In this document: positions 35,660 through 47,898 of the stretch, one piece after another
Layout of the letters: the number at the start of each line of letters is the position of its first letter
How positions within the stretch are numbered: the first letter of the stretch is position 1
Origin: Okapia johnstoni
Taxonomy: Eukaryota; Chordata; Mammalia; Artiodactyla; Giraffidae
Reading direction: 5' to 3'
Length of the DNA: 64,000 nucleotides
Assembly (NCBI GenBank): GCA_024291935.2
Contig: CM044311.1
Span: 22,157,001-22,221,000, forward strand
Position numbers and translations under genes: made by a program
Notes under the pieces: model-generated
Databases searched by the model: none
What the model was told of the DNA's origin: nothing
Seen by the model: only the letters and a program-made list of their open reading frames with translations

Positions 35660-35988
35660 TCCTTATGACTCCTACCCAGGAAGCCTGCTCCTACAGTCTG
35701 TAACATCTCAGCTACTGCTTACCCCAATATTCTAATTGCTGAAGCCACAGTCCTTGGTTTATCCTTAACCCTTTTCTTTCTCACGTGTGTCAAATTTTCA
35801 GTGAATCAGGTTCACCACATAGCACACTGTATATTTTATTTTTATTTTTGTCCTTTCTAGTTCAAAGAGGGTAGATTTTGTTTAGTTTAGTTTTTGTTTT
35901 ATTTATTCATTTATTTTTGCCCTGAAATATATTCCCAGTGCCCAGAGTTATCAGGCACTCAGTAAAATTTATTGTCTAAGGAATGAGC
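35660..35988 (+). mobile_element. L2 LINE 3' region
   Basis: ttggtttatccttaaccctt, ttctttctcacgtgtgtcaa and the final cagtgcccagagttatcagg, cactcagtaaaatttattgt follow the L2 ORF2-end to 3'-end order. A T-rich expansion lies in the middle (35836-35915). Confidence 0.65.
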
Positions 35989-36394
35989 CTATATAGGACC
36001 TGCCAAGAAGTGTGAAAAACTAGCGTTGTCTCTCTTACCCCCATTGTGATAGCAAAAATAAATAAGGAACAAGAAGCTTAAAGAGAGAGGAAGATGGTTT
36101 GGAGGGAAGGGCTCTATCTTTGAGTTGTATCAGAAGGACTATTGGTAGAAGGGGGACTGTAAATACTCAGGCTTGGGAAAAAAAAAATCTTCCTTATCCA
36201 GAGGTTATTAGTTGAAATCTTGGGAGATGAGAGGTCTGAGGAAGCTACAAAAGGGTCTAAGAAAGAAAGAACTAGCTATAATTACCTGCCAAGCCAACAT
36301 CAGCTCCTACATGACCTGCCATATAAAAATGTGTAGTTTCTTCAAATGCACCATCCATGAACCCAGCACTTGGAGAGGTAGGAACAATGGTAAA
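35989..36394. other. Unique non-coding sequence
   Basis: No gene or recognised repeat; an A run at 36178-36187. Confidence 0.4.
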
Positions 36395-36432
36395 TGTGTG
36401 TGTGTGTGTGTGCGTGTGTGTGCGTGTGTGTG
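36395..36432. repeat. (TG)n microsatellite with CG interruptions
   Basis: TG repeat broken by two cg dinucleotides (gtgcgtg). Confidence 0.95.
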
Positions 36433-36542
36433 GTTATTTTTATTTCGGGTGGGGGAGTTGCTAAGGCTAGTAGACTTAAGATGGAGGTGAGAAGCTGACC
36501 ACGCCCACTGTTTCATTTCCACAAAAGAAAGTGAAGGTGAAA

Positions 36543-36857
36543 GGATTTCCCTGATAGCTCAGTTGGTAAAGAATCCGCCTTCAGTGCAGGAGACCCCAGT
36601 TCAACTCCTGGGTCTGGAAGATTCCCTGGAAAAGAGATAGGCTGCCCATTGCAGTATTCTTGGGCTTCCCTTACGGCTCAGCTTGTAAAGAATCCGCCTG
36701 CAATGTGGGAGACCTGGGTTCGATCCCTGGGTTCGGAAAATCCCCTGGAGAAGGGAAAGGCTATCCACTCCAGTATTCTAGCCTGGAAAATTCCGTGGAC
36801 TGTATAACGCATGGTGTTGCAAAGAGTCGGACAAAACTGAGCGCTTTCACTTTCAGC
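36543..36857 (+). mobile_element. Tandem Bov-tA: truncated unit joined to a full unit
   Basis: The first unit (36543-36661) starts ggatttccctgatagctcag and runs to cccattgcagtattcttg. It then restarts as a second head, ggcttcccttacggctcagc, and runs full length to gagtcggacaaaactgagcg and a ctttcactttc tail. The junction falls exactly in the gcagtattctt motif. Confidence 0.92.
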
Positions 36858-37002
36858 CTAGGCTAAAGCAGTAGCTAGCTATGGGAAATGATCTGAAATC
36901 TGACTAATAGCAGACACTTAGTTCTATTTCTCACAGAGTTGTTAATACCAGTGAGAATATAGACTCTCTCTCAAAAGGAGTGGTACAATCAATATGTACT
37001 AT

Positions 37003-37241
37003 CAGTTCAGTTCAGTCGCTCAGTCATGTCCGACTCTTTGCGACCCCATGAATCACAGCACGCCAGGCCTTCCTGTCCACCTCCAACTCCCAGAGTTTAC
37101 CCAAACTCATGTCCATGGAGTTGGTGATGCCATCCAGCCATCTCATCCTCTGTCGTCCCTTTCTCCTCCTGCCCCCAAACCTTCCTAGCATCAGGGTCTT
37201 TTCCAATGAGTCAACTCTTCACATGAGGTGGCCAAAGTATT
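37003..37241 (-). mobile_element. BovB LINE 3' tip, antisense
   Basis: atcagttcagttcagtcgct, cgaccccatgaatcacagca, tctcatcctctgtcgtccct and gtcaactcttcacatgaggt. The minus-strand frame 37024-37206 still reads the polymerase C-terminus for 60 codons, so this is a young copy. Confidence 0.93.
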
Positions 37242-39339
37242 ATATTTGAGGAAAAAAAATATATATCAGCATTAGCCACCTAGAGTATGAAAGAGGTTTA
37301 ATGAGGAAAGAGGCAATATTGTCGCTGACACCTAGAGAGAGAAGTCCAGGTTTAGGGAGAGAAAAATGGGGATTGAGAGAACTGGACAGTTGTCATATAG
37401 AGTACAGGCACAAAAGGATGAAAAATGTGTTTGTAGTGGATCAAGAACTTGATGCATTTGCTCTAAATTTTTGGCGACTGTATTCAACTGCCTCATAAAT
37501 TGGAAACCCAAGTGCTTGTAGTTGTCACGTTTGAAACAAACAAAGGAAAAAAAAAAGTAAATCAATGTTAAATTCATAACTCCAACACCGTTAGTGGTGC
37601 TGGTAAAAATAGTCTATGTTGATTTATAAGGTGATCTGTGTACTGAGACTGACTAACTGTTACATGCATCTTATGTCAGACTTTTGATGTGTAAAAATTA
37701 TAATTTAATCTCAATTTCCTCATCAATAGCACTAAATTTTTTTTTAACAACAGGATTTATCTTAATGCTTTTTTTTTTTTTGCTTATAAAACTAGCCTCT
37801 GAGTTGAAGCAATAAAAGGAATCTCTGAGTATCATTAAACCATACATTGGAACTAGAATATAAGGTCAATTGTGATCATTCACAAAACAATCCATTTATC
37901 AAAAATGTTTTCTTTTTTTATGCTTTTATGTAGCATTATATATGCCATAATGTAACTAATCTCTGGAAGTTTACCCAGGAAACATGTACCAGTTTACTAT
38001 AAAGAGAAAGAATAGTCTCTACTTAGTATATGAGAAAAATAAGTATATGAGAAAATAAGCATCTCTAATTAGAAATATACTAAATCTCTTAGTTTCATAT
38101 TTTCATTAAAAATCCTACAATACTATCCCATTTTAAAGTGCTAATAATTGGAAAACTCATCTTGCAGAACAAGAGAATAAGAGCTAGTTTCCTAACTTTA
38201 TGAAGCTTGCCTTAAATAAATTATTAATGTACCCTGAAATAGGTTGAACACATTTATATTTATGTTTATGATAAAATGCCCTTTTGCAATTCTTACTTAT
38301 TGCTTTGGGTTGTTAAGCACATATTGTACACAAATAATCTTGATAACATTTTTTAAGATAAACTTACATCGCGTGCTAGTGATTGAACAGAAAGGTGGCT
38401 GCTTCAATCATGTCCCATAAGAACAGTTTTATCTATGCCAGGGAAGAAGCCTTGAAAGTGTATTATTTTACCTGCAGAAAATTGCTCTCACATCTATATA
38501 TTAATAATAAAAGTAGAAACACCATGATGGCAGTTGTTCAGATTCTCTCTACAGTTGTATCTCTGAGGAATACACATAAATTCTCATGTTACTTTCTGTG
38601 CCCAGCTCTTGTCAGTTCACCTGACAGCAAGTAGATGATGAAGCTTAGTCGTGACTTCTGACTCCCAAGGAGAAAGCACATTTCTCTGGCCATTGCTGAA
38701 TCTGACAAGTATTTTCATGAAAAAAAAAAAAAAAACACTGTGGATTTCTTTCTGCAATTAGTTTTGGGAGTCAGAAGAGGCAACAACACAGAGATTAATA
38801 CTTCCTCCATAAATTAACCATCCTTAAGTTGATTAATTCATGCTTATATGATGGACTTGTACATCCTTTGGGAACTGTATTATTGATCTCATTTCTAACA
38901 ATCTAAATACTATCTTAAAATGTTGAATGTCATTTATCTATTACAAAGATAGTACACATTCTGTTTGGAAATTTTGAAGAGAATATGCTAATTTGATTAA
39001 GTCAGTTAAAATTAAATTTAACAAATTCTTAGAAAATGGTGCTGCTGATAGTGGTTATGTTAGAGTTTTAATGTATGAGATATATCTTTAGGACTGAAAG
39101 GAAATAATTTTTGCAGACTTACTTTGTTTTAAAATAAGATTTTAAAGTTTTTGAAAGAGTATTCATAACAATATTCAGCTATGAACTTCTTTTTTTAATG
39201 GAGAAGATGCAAAGCTGCCCAGTTTTTTTAAGTACTCAAAATTTTACTATGTATCTACCATTGTGTCTCAAACAACTAAGGACAATTCAAATTCTTTTAA
39301 TTTAAAAACCTTGATCATTAACTTTCAATATGCTGATGC
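37242..39339. other. Unique AT-rich non-coding sequence
   Basis: About 2.1 kb. Poly-T at 37771-37783 and poly-A at 38720-38735; neither is attached to a transposon I recognise. Confidence 0.4.
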
Positions 39340-39428
39340 AGTACAGTTTATCAGGAATCTCTAGAATCCAGGAATCTACATTTTCAACCTAGGTTAATTA
39401 GCATTCAGATGATCACACTTTAAAAATT
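39340..39428 (+). mobile_element. Possible MER5-like hAT fragment
   Basis: ccaggaatctacattttcaa and agcattcagatgatcacact resemble the end of a MER5 element. Weak. Confidence 0.35.
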
Positions 39429-39473
39429 TCAATGGGGATTTATACTCCAGAACATTTTTTATATCTCCATTAC

Positions 39474-40519
39474 AAACTGGAAAATTCTGAAAGAGATGGG
39501 AATACCAGACCACCTGACCTGCCTCTTGAGAAACCTGTATGCAGGTCAGGAAGCAACAGCTATAGTTGGACATGGAACAGCAGACTGGTTCCAAATAGGA
39601 AAAGGAGTACGTTAAGGCTGTATATTGTCACCCTGCTTACTTAACTTATATGCAGAGTACATGATAAGAAACGCTGGGCTGGAGGAAGCACAAGCTGGAA
39701 TCAAGATTGCCAGGAGAAATATCAATAACCTCAGATATGCAGATGGCACCACCCTTACAGCAGAAAGTGGAGAAGAACTAAAGGGCTTCTTGATGAAAGT
39801 GAAAGAGGAGAGTGAAAAAGTTGGCTCAAAGCTCAACATTCAGAAAACTAAATCATGGCATCACTTTATGGCAAATAGATGGGGAAACAGTGGAAACAGT
39901 GTCCGGCTTTATTTTGGGGGGCTCCAAAATCACTGAAGATCACCATCTGCAGCCATGTGATTGGAGCCATGAAATTAAAAGACCCTTTCTCCTTGGAAGG
40001 AAAGTTATGACCAACCTAGATAGCATATTAAAAAACAGAGACATTATTTGTCAACAAAGGTCCATCTAGTCAAGGCTATGGTTTTTCCAGTAGTCATGTA
40101 TGGAAGTGAGAGTTGACTCTAAAGAAAGCTGAGCACCGAAGAATTGATGCTTTTGAACTGTGGTGTTGGAGAAGACTCTTAAGAGTCCCTTGGACATCAG
40201 GGAGATCCAACCAGTCCGTCCTAAAGGAGATCAGTCCTGGATATTCATTGGAAGGACTGATGTTGAACCTGAAACTCCAATATTTTGGCCACCTGATGCA
40301 AAGAGCTGACTCATTTGAAAAGACCCTGATGTTGGGAAAGATCGAAGGCAGGAGGAGAAGGGGATGACAGAGGATGAGATGGTTAGATGGCATCACCGAC
40401 TCAACGGACATGAGTTTGGGTAAACTCCGGAGGTTGATGATGGACAGGGAGATCTGGCGTGCTGCGGTCCATAGGGTCAGAAAGATTCAAACACAACTGA
40501 GCGACTGAACTGAACTGAA
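39474..40519 (+). mobile_element. BovB LINE, longest sense copy
   Basis: About 1.05 kb from the RT palm (ggaaaattctgaaagagatg; ACCTGACCTGCCTCTTGAGA in sense) through the catalytic box to the 3' terminal repeat (gactgaactgaactgaa). The catalytic box at 39736-39747 reads YADG, so the second aspartate of YADD is lost. The reading frame also shifts near 39850-39900 and 40125. Dead copy, but one of the two most extended BovB pieces here. Confidence 0.94.
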
Positions 40520-40654
40520 ATATGTTCATAGAAAGTGAAAAGTACATTTATATACGTTAAAAATCAGGAAATCATAAACAGTAAATTTATAATCCTACTA
40601 GGCATGCTAGGTTTGCTCAGGATAGTTATCAATTGGTATTTATTTGCTCATGTG

Positions 40655-41130
40655 CTTTTATCAACATACTCTTGGCTACAAGAAACAGAATACCCTGCTT
40701 GTCTGGTTTAAAACATAAGAAATACATTTTCCTGCTATAAAACAAGAGGCTGGAGAAAAAAGACTCCAGGATTACAAATTTAGCAGCTAAGAAGTTTCAT
40801 TAAGGACCAACGGACCTTTAAAAATCTGTGCTGCCACCCTTAGCATGTTGGCTTGTTCACAAGCTAACTCTTTACGAGGCCAAAGGAAACCTACAGCGGT
40901 TCCAGCCAATGCACTCAGAAATGAAAAAGGCCAGTGAATGTGAAGGGAAGATGTTTTCCTTTTAAGATGATAGAAAACCTATTCTAGAGGATCCTGGGAA
41001 ACAGGCTTTTTTTTCAGATCTAATTGCCTAGAATTTCTTCAGAAGCCAATGCCTAAATCCATGACTGAAAATAAGAATGGGGTCTGAATGGCTGGTTCAA
41101 ACTGATCAAGTATGAAACCTGGAGCTGGAG
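40655..41130 (+). mobile_element. Old mammal-wide interspersed repeat, family not named
   Basis: ttttatcaacatactcttgg, ctacaagaaacagaataccc, cacccttagcatgttggctt and the gaatggctggttcaaactga end follow the order of a repeat I have seen across mammals. The family name is uncertain. Confidence 0.4.
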
Positions 41131-42879
41131 ATGGGTGACTATTTATTGACTTGGTGAGGGCTGAAAACAAAAATTTGACTCAGTCAGAAAAGAAATAAAT
41201 ATTTACTGGTCAAGCAACCCCAAGTTTCCACTACTGGTTTTTAAACATTTCTTCGAATATTTTCTAAAAATTCCACGTTTTATTCACCTAGATCTTGTGA
41301 AGTATTAATAAACCAGCTGTCCACTTTGTTTTGCTTGTGTTTTTGGATAGATAAGACAAATATGATTGCAGTGTGAGTAGAATTCCTGTGTTCAATTAAA
41401 ATATTTCTGTAATTTTCTCATTTGCAAAGTTTAACAGGTAATTTTAGATATTTGTTAGGAGGAAAAGTTGCATTTATCCTAAGAGCATGTAATATAAGCC
41501 CAACATGGACTTTTTTTTTTTTTATTAAGGCATCACTGTTTATTGTGCTGGGAGAGGGGAAGATAACTGATGAAGGCAACAATGATGAATTACATAAGAT
41601 AAAGTAATAAGGCTTTCTACTTCTAATATAATATTTCTTAGTCTCACTAGATTTCCCATATGTCAGTATTTTCTTTATGCTTTTGATCTCAAAGGATATA
41701 AAACACTAGTTAATCACATTGCTTTTTATCATCCCCTAATAGATCAGTGTGCATTTCACACTGCACTAGGCCAGCATGATAGGAATATGGAATCAAGGAA
41801 CTTTCAGATGTTATGCTTTCTTAGCTGGTACCTATGATTGATGCTGTGGTTGTTAACCTGAATTCATGCTTGCTCCTATCAACAAAAGACAACTGGAACA
41901 GAAAGGTGAAATAATATTAAAGTGATAAATAAGCCTGTCATCTAAAAGCCACACCTTTCATTAAAATCTATTCCTAGTTTAACACATATTGTTAAGCCAC
42001 ATTGGTAATGAGATTTAGATGGTACACTAAGACTTCTTTCCCTTAAAAGGTACCCATTGCCCAAGATGATATTAAATATGCATATTCAGTTTAACTAAGA
42101 TTCTATTAAGAACACATTGAATTAATTTTATGAATTAAAGACTAGCATTTGGGTAAGAGGAGCAATGAACTCCAAAATAATGGTTTAAACAAATTATCTT
42201 TTTTTTTTTTTTCCTTTGTAAGAACTTAAAATCTAGGACTGATGCTGTGGCTCCAACATGTTTTCAAAGCACACATGTCTCTTCTGACATCACTTGTTTC
42301 CTTGCTTTTGTTATGATCCCCTTTTTACACTTGCAAGATGGCTGCCAGAGCTCCAGCCTTTAAGCTGACATCTTGGGGCACAACAAGGCAAAACACAAAT
42401 AAGGTTCAACGGGTCCCCAGTAACTTCTGCCTTTATCATATTGATAAAAACTCCATTACCTGACAACAAAAGCTGCAAAGGAAGTTGGAGAAACTTTTGG
42501 GAAGAGGAGGGAGAAACTTAAAGCCACAATTACATTCCACACTTAGGAGATAAGAGGGAATGGCTACTGGGAGAACCTAGCTGTTTTGCTCCATTTATCA
42601 GAGCAAGAGAAGCCTGCTTTTAGCAACTTGCTTAACAGTTCAAAAAGGAAAGAATTATATAGGTAAATGAAATAGAGCTCACAATCAAGCATATTTTTGC
42701 CTGGGATGCTGATAACAGTACAGCAAGGAAAGGGCAAAGGAGTATAAAACATATTCCAATCTCTCCCTTTCAGGCCCACCAGAATTTCACATGGTTCCAC
42801 AGTTTCAACTATTGTTTTCAGTACCAATAACTCTCAAATATGCACATCAAATCTCTCTCCCCTCATCTGTTATCTTATG
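41131..42879. other. Unique non-coding sequence
   Basis: No gene. T runs at 41511-41524 and 42198-42212. The acttgcaagatggctgccag stretch near 42335 may be another piece of the repeat at 40655. Confidence 0.35.
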
Positions 42880-42950
42880 TGCACAGACACACAAGACCCA
42901 GTGTTGGCTAATTCATTTCAATGTGTCCAAAACTGAATCTGATGTTTTTT
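42880..42950 (+). mobile_element. L2 LINE fragment, left part
   Basis: caatgtgtccaaaactgaat is a typical L2 block. The fragment is cut by the L1 insertion and resumes at about 43321. Confidence 0.6.
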
Positions 42951-42959
42951 CTTATTAAT

Positions 42960-43309
42960 TTTTTTCTTTAATATTTTTTAAATTTTTATTTATAATTGGA
43001 GGATAACTGCTTTACAATATTGTGTTGATTTCTTCCATACAGCATGAATCAGCTATAAGTATGCATATATCCCCTCCCTTTTGAGCCTGCCTCCAACCCT
43101 CCATTCCTCATGTCATCACAGAGCACCAGGCTGAGCTCTGTGTGTTATATCCAACTATCAGCTAGTTATTTATTTTACACATGGTAATGTATATATGTCA
43201 ATACTACTCTCTCAATTTGTCCCACCGTCTCCTTCCCCCGGTGAGTCCATAAGTCTGCTCTCTACCTCTGTACCTCTATTCCTGTCCTGCAAATAGGTTG
43301 ATTTCTTAA
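42960..43309 (-). mobile_element. L1 3' end, antisense, inserted in L2
   Basis: T-rich 3' tail at left, then ataattggaggataactgct, gctttacaatattgtgttga, catgaatcagctataagtat and tatttattttacacatggta. Flanks ttcttattaat (42949-42959) and tttctattaat (43310-43320) are a plausible eroded TSD. Confidence 0.85.
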
Positions 43310-43320
43310 TTTCTATTAAT

Positions 43321-43520
43321 AGCTTGACCATTTTACCTCAGGGATTTACCTCTATAGTGAACTTTTATTATGGATTCCCCTTCACTTCCCTTACACAACT
43401 AGCTCCCAGCCCTATATATCACATCTCCAAAATTTCTTCAAATAAGCCTTTAATCTATCCTTACTGCCATCAGCCTCATTTCTATTCTGGATTTTTCAAG
43501 GACAAACTGTTTTTCAGCTT
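43321..43520 (+). mobile_element. L2 LINE fragment, right part
   Basis: catctccaaaatttcttcaa and ccttactgccatcagcctca are L2 ORF2-like blocks that continue the piece left of the L1. Confidence 0.6.
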
Positions 43521-43539
43521 TTTCTCTTCATATATATAT

Positions 43540-43909
43540 ACATCTGCAAACTACAGACCCAAAAAAGCCACTGGTGTGAGTCCGCTAGAATCTGAAGACT
43601 TGTGAACCAAGGGAACGGATGGTGTAAATTCTAGTCCAAGGGCAGGAGAAGGGTCAATGTTGCAGCCCAAACAGGCAGGCAAGATACAAAAGGGGCAAGT
43701 TCCTTTCTCTTCCCTGTTTTGTTCTATTCGGAATTTCAACAGCGTGGACAACGCCCACCCTCACTGGGGAAGGCAATCTACATTACATAGTCCACCAAGT
43801 CAAATGCTAATCTTATCCTCCAGAAACACCATTATGGACACACCAAAAAGTATCTTTAACCTGGGCACGTTGACCCAGTCAAGGTACTACATAAAATTAA
43901 ACATCACAC
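43540..43909 (-). mobile_element. ERV-L type LTR (MLT2-like), antisense
   Basis: On the minus strand it begins tgtgatgtttaattttatg, passes ttgactgggtc, gtgtttctggagg, agattagcatttgac and gaatagaacaaaac, and ends near gggtctgtagtttgcagatg. That is the order of the old mammalian MLT2-like LTRs. No internal retroviral sequence lies beside it, so it is a solo LTR. Confidence 0.72.
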
Positions 43910-44091
43910 ATTTTACACTCACATTGGTCCCTTAAAAGAAGTCATTCAAGCATCACAATACGATATAAAGTGAAAACATCTCAAGATAGATTTCTAATCT
44001 CTTAACATCAGCTCAATTCACTTTGCCTGTTTCAATTTTTAACCTCTTATTATTTAATATATTTCAAGTTACAGCGATTAACTACTTTTGT

Positions 44092-44302
44092 TGTTGTTTT
44101 TAGTCGCTACGATGTATCCAACTCTTTCCTGATTCCATGGACTGTAGCTGACTAGGCTCCTCTGTCCATGAGATTTCCCAGGCAAGAATATTGGAGTAGG
44201 ATGCTATTTCCCTCTTCAGAATATCTTCCTAACCTAGAGATTGAGCCCACATCTCCTGCTTGGCAGGTAGTTTCTTTACTGCTGAGCCACCAGGGAAGCC
44301 TG
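44092..44302 (-). mobile_element. Bov-tA SINE, antisense
   Basis: tttttagtcgctacgatgta, ccatggactgtagctgacta, caagaatattggagtaggat and head gagccaccagggaagcct. Imperfect flanks gattaactactt (44076-44087) and gactgactgctt (44303-44314). Confidence 0.92.
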
Positions 44303-44660
44303 ACTGACTGCTTATTCACCAAAATATCCCACTCTTGTACAGCTGAAATAATATAATATAACCTTGTCTCTAGGAAACAAGTTCCTAGCTATATGTGTTG
44401 ACATTTTAGCCTTCTTCAAGTTTAAATGAAGCTTTCTCCATAACGGTTTTTATTTTTTAGATGGTTGGAATTTTTTTTAACTTTTTGGACTCCAGTAGAA
44501 TTTAATTTTTTGTCTTTGGGGGGCATTTAACTTGGTATCCCTATTATTCAAGTGATTAGATAACATTTTATAGTCTCTTCTGGATTGTAGAGTTTAGAAT
44601 GCATAATTATTAATAATACTAATTAATAATATGTGTCCTGATATATGCAAAAAATATATA
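44303..44660. other. Unique AT-rich non-coding sequence
   Basis: No gene or repeat seen. Confidence 0.4.
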
Positions 44661-44820
44661 GCCCGCCAGGCTCCTTTTTCCATAGAATTCTTTAGGCAAG
44701 AATGCTAGAGCAGTTTGCCACTCCCTTCTCCAGGGTATCTTCCTGACCCAGGGATCAAACCCAGGTCTCCTGCATTGTAGGCAGATATATTCTTTACTAT
44801 CTGAGCCACCAGGGAAGCCC
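44661..44820 (-). mobile_element. Bov-tA SINE, antisense, 3' end missing
   Basis: Starts inside the element (gcccgccaggctcctttttc) and keeps ttcctgacccagggatcaaa and head ctgagccaccagggaagccc. The tail with the gtgtccgactc region is absent. Confidence 0.92.
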
Positions 44821-45025
44821 AGACTGAGTGACTTTCACAACTCCTGATATATTCTCCACAGTATACAAATGTGACTCATTTATATGTCTACAAAACATAT
44901 AGATATTTCTGGATTATGAATCAGGTTACTGGCATGGTTCATAGGAACTCGGTTCAATATCAGAGATCAATATTTATCTTCAGACCATAAGACAATTGCC
45001 TCTGCTACAACATGAAGGTAGTCTA

Positions 45026-45184
45026 TAGCAGTGCTATTCCAATTCTAGTGTCAATATGAGTTATTTTGGTATTACATTAAAAAGTCAGATTCTAATTCAA
45101 TACCTGTCTGATAGGACCAAAAATTACAAGCTTCCCAGGAAATACGATGATCCTATGAACTCTCTAACCACACTGAATAGTAAG
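45026..45184 (+). mobile_element. MER5A-like hAT element, sense
   Basis: agcagtgctattccaattct, aaaagtcagattctaattca, attacaagcttcccaggaaa and ccacactgaatagtaag follow the MER5A order. Degraded. Confidence 0.6.
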
Positions 45185-45185
45185 G

Positions 45186-46439
45186 GCAATGAATAAAGAG
45201 AGCTCAGAAGAAGGACATTTGGAAAACTGTGTGTAAGTCTAAGTCTAGACAGCCATAAATGGTACATTAATAAAAAGTTCTGTATCAACCTTGTGCTGTT
45301 GATGTAGGTAGTGAATTAGATTATGGCTAAGAAAATATTTTAGAAACATCATTGTGCTATTCCTTTAATCAAAAATCAGTGTGAACACAGGTATACATGT
45401 ATTTTTTTAGAGATCTGAAATGACATATGTTAAAAATGTAAAAGTTGAAGTTGTTGATAAATCATGTATCTCTTTAATAGCAACCATTTCAAAAATATAT
45501 ATATATATTCCACTGTTACTTTTAAGGCCTCCTAAAGGTATTTTCCCTTTGACTTTTTGATTCATTTCTTTGCACCTGAAGTCCCTAAAAAGGTATAATT
45601 GAATCAGTTTAGAACTATGGATCCTAGATACAAAGTTCCTAAAACTATTCTGAATTACTCTGTAAATTTCTATTTTGATGAAATTTTAGAAAAACTTGGA
45701 AAACTCATACACAATAGAGGAAGATATTCGTAGCTAAAAAGAGGATTTCTATTTACATGGAAGCATTGTCATCGTGTAAAAATAGCTAAGCCATTTAACA
45801 GAACCCATAGTTACAAAATGCCATTTAAATCCAGAAGCAGGTTCCTCTCATCAAACAGTCCAATTGTTTATACTGTATCAGGGCTTAGTCATAGGCCAGG
45901 TGTTCTGAGCTTTAAATACGAATCCATTTTCTGAAATTAAATCTGAAAACCTAATGGAAAAACTGACTGTAATTGCAAATGACACATTACATCATGACAA
46001 TCACCAGTTGTAACTGTTTCCAACAGAAATTGAGTATTCCTCTAACTTGTTTGACATAGACAATGAGAAGAATTTATTTTAGCTCAATTTACTTTTAGTT
46101 CTTTACAGATGCATTTCTCAGTAATATGGAACCTATTTCTGAAACTAAAAGGCCGATAGATTTTCTCTGCATAACACTCCATTGCAAGGCTTAACCCCAG
46201 CAGGGATAAGCATTAATCCTATTTAAAAATAAAACTTTTGAAAAACCTCCCAAATATTACAATGAAAATGGCAATAAATTTTTGGTAAAGATGATTTCTG
46301 TTTTGCTTTTTCACTAAATCAGACATTTATTTGTAGCGAAGCATGGTGGCATTTGTAATCTTTTCAAGGTAAAATAAGAGGTTTACTGTTTACTAATGTG
46401 TTTCTTTTTTAAGATAAATGAATTCAATTGATTGAATTG
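45186..46439. other. Unique AT-rich non-coding sequence
   Basis: No gene. A (TA)n run at 45497-45509. Confidence 0.4.
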
Positions 46440-46451
46440 TGGTAAGTGATG

Positions 46452-46469
46452 CTGCTGCTGCTGCTGCTA
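46452..46469. repeat. (GCT)n trinucleotide repeat
   Basis: Uninterrupted GCT units in the BOV-A2 tail; a common polymorphic site in ruminants. Confidence 0.9.
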
Positions 46470-46729
46470 AGTCGCGTCAGTCGTGTCCGACTCTGTGCGA
46501 CCCCATAGACGGCAGCCCACCAGGCTCCCCCGTCTCTGTGATTCTCCAGGCAGGAACACTGGAGTGGGTTGCCATTTCCTTTTCCAGTGCATGAAAGTGA
46601 AAAGTGAAAGTGAAGTCGTTCAGTCATGTCCGACTCTTAGCGACCCCATGGACTGTAGCCTACCAGGCTCCTCCATCCATGGGATTTTCCAGGCGAGAGT
46701 GCTGGAGTGGGGTGCCATTGCCTTCTCCA
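46452..46729 (-). mobile_element. BOV-A2 dimeric SINE, antisense, young
   Basis: Two Bov-A monomers without the tRNA-like head: first tcgtgtccgactctgtgcga ... tggagtgggttgccatttcc, linker gaaagtgaaaagtgaaagtg, then catgtccgactcttagcgac ... ggtgccattgccttctcc. A GCT trinucleotide run forms the 3' tail. Perfect 12-bp TSD tggtaagtgatg at 46440-46451 and 46730-46741. Intact CpGs also point to a recent insertion. Confidence 0.96.
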
Positions 46730-46741
46730 TGGTAAGTGATG

Positions 46742-47678
46742 AATTCACCCAAATAAGTTGATTTGTCCTGTTTTACATCTCAAAAGGATTTTTTCCTTTA
46801 AAAAGTGTTGTATTTATATTATTTGAAATAAATGAAGCCATATACAACACTGGTCTATTTAATTATGAAATGACATATTTATTAATAACTTGATGAATAA
46901 GAAAAAATTATAACCTAGCCCTAAGTTTAAGTTGGTTTGTTAATGTTGAGGGAAAAACACAAAGTAATACTTTTGAAATTCTTAAGAATAATTCACTGAT
47001 CTGAATTTTTCACACACTCACACAGATATACACAAAACTATTAAGCCATTCTCTTCTTAATTTGCTAGATGTTTCAAGTAAAACTGCCAACTTACTTTCC
47101 CATGTAAATTCCAGAATGTATTTGTAAAAAATTTGATTGATTAGATAGATTATTTTTGACCCTAAAAGTTAAATGCAAATTATATATTTTAAAACAAAAT
47201 TGATTATGATTTAGCACTATACAATCAGCAGACATGGTTCTAAAACATTTAATGTTACATTGATAAAATCAGCATTTAATCCCAAATTCTATTATTACAC
47301 AAGCTAAAGACTAGTTTGGTGGCTAAGATACAATATTTTTGTTACCTAACTTTATTATCAATATTCTCTAAGATGTGCTAAACAATGATTAACTGTGATA
47401 TTTTGTGATTATAAGATCTTAAAATCAAAGATTATATATTTTGTGTGTACCTTTTGTTATCTGAAACAGCAAGAGGGCTGCTTAAACCTTTCCAGAACTT
47501 GCCATTAATCTCATCGGCCCTACAATCTGAACAGCTAGTTCAATGTAGCAATGCATTTAGAAAGTTGAAAACAATTCAACTTGCTCAACAAGCTTTATTA
47601 TTTTTTAAAATTTTTTTCTTATCCCTGTGCTTTGGGGTCTCAATGTCAGTCAGCAATTAAGAAGATTATGTTATGAAT
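46742..47678. other. Unique AT-rich non-coding sequence
   Basis: No gene or recognised repeat. Confidence 0.4.
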
Positions 47679-47898
47679 ATGTGTGTGCTTAGTCACTCAG
47701 TCATGTCTGACTGATATCCTATGGACTGTAGTCCACCAGGCTCTTCTGTCCATTGAATTTTCCAGGCAAGAATACTGGAGTGGGTTGTCATTTCCTACTC
47801 CAGGATATCTTCCTCACCCAGAAATTGAACACATATCTCTTATGTCTCCTGCATTGGCAGGTGTGTTTTTTACCACTAGTGCCACCTGGGAAGCCCAT
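47679..47898 (-). mobile_element. Bov-tA SINE (Bov-tA2-like), antisense
   Basis: gtgcttagtcactcagtcat, tatggactgtagtccaccag, caagaatactggagtgggtt, a duplicated ctcttatgtctcctgcattg head and gccacctgggaagccc. Confidence 0.92.

Noticed and set aside
38720..38735. A16 run as the tail of a retrocopy
   Set aside because: No flanking duplication and no recognisable transcript end before it.
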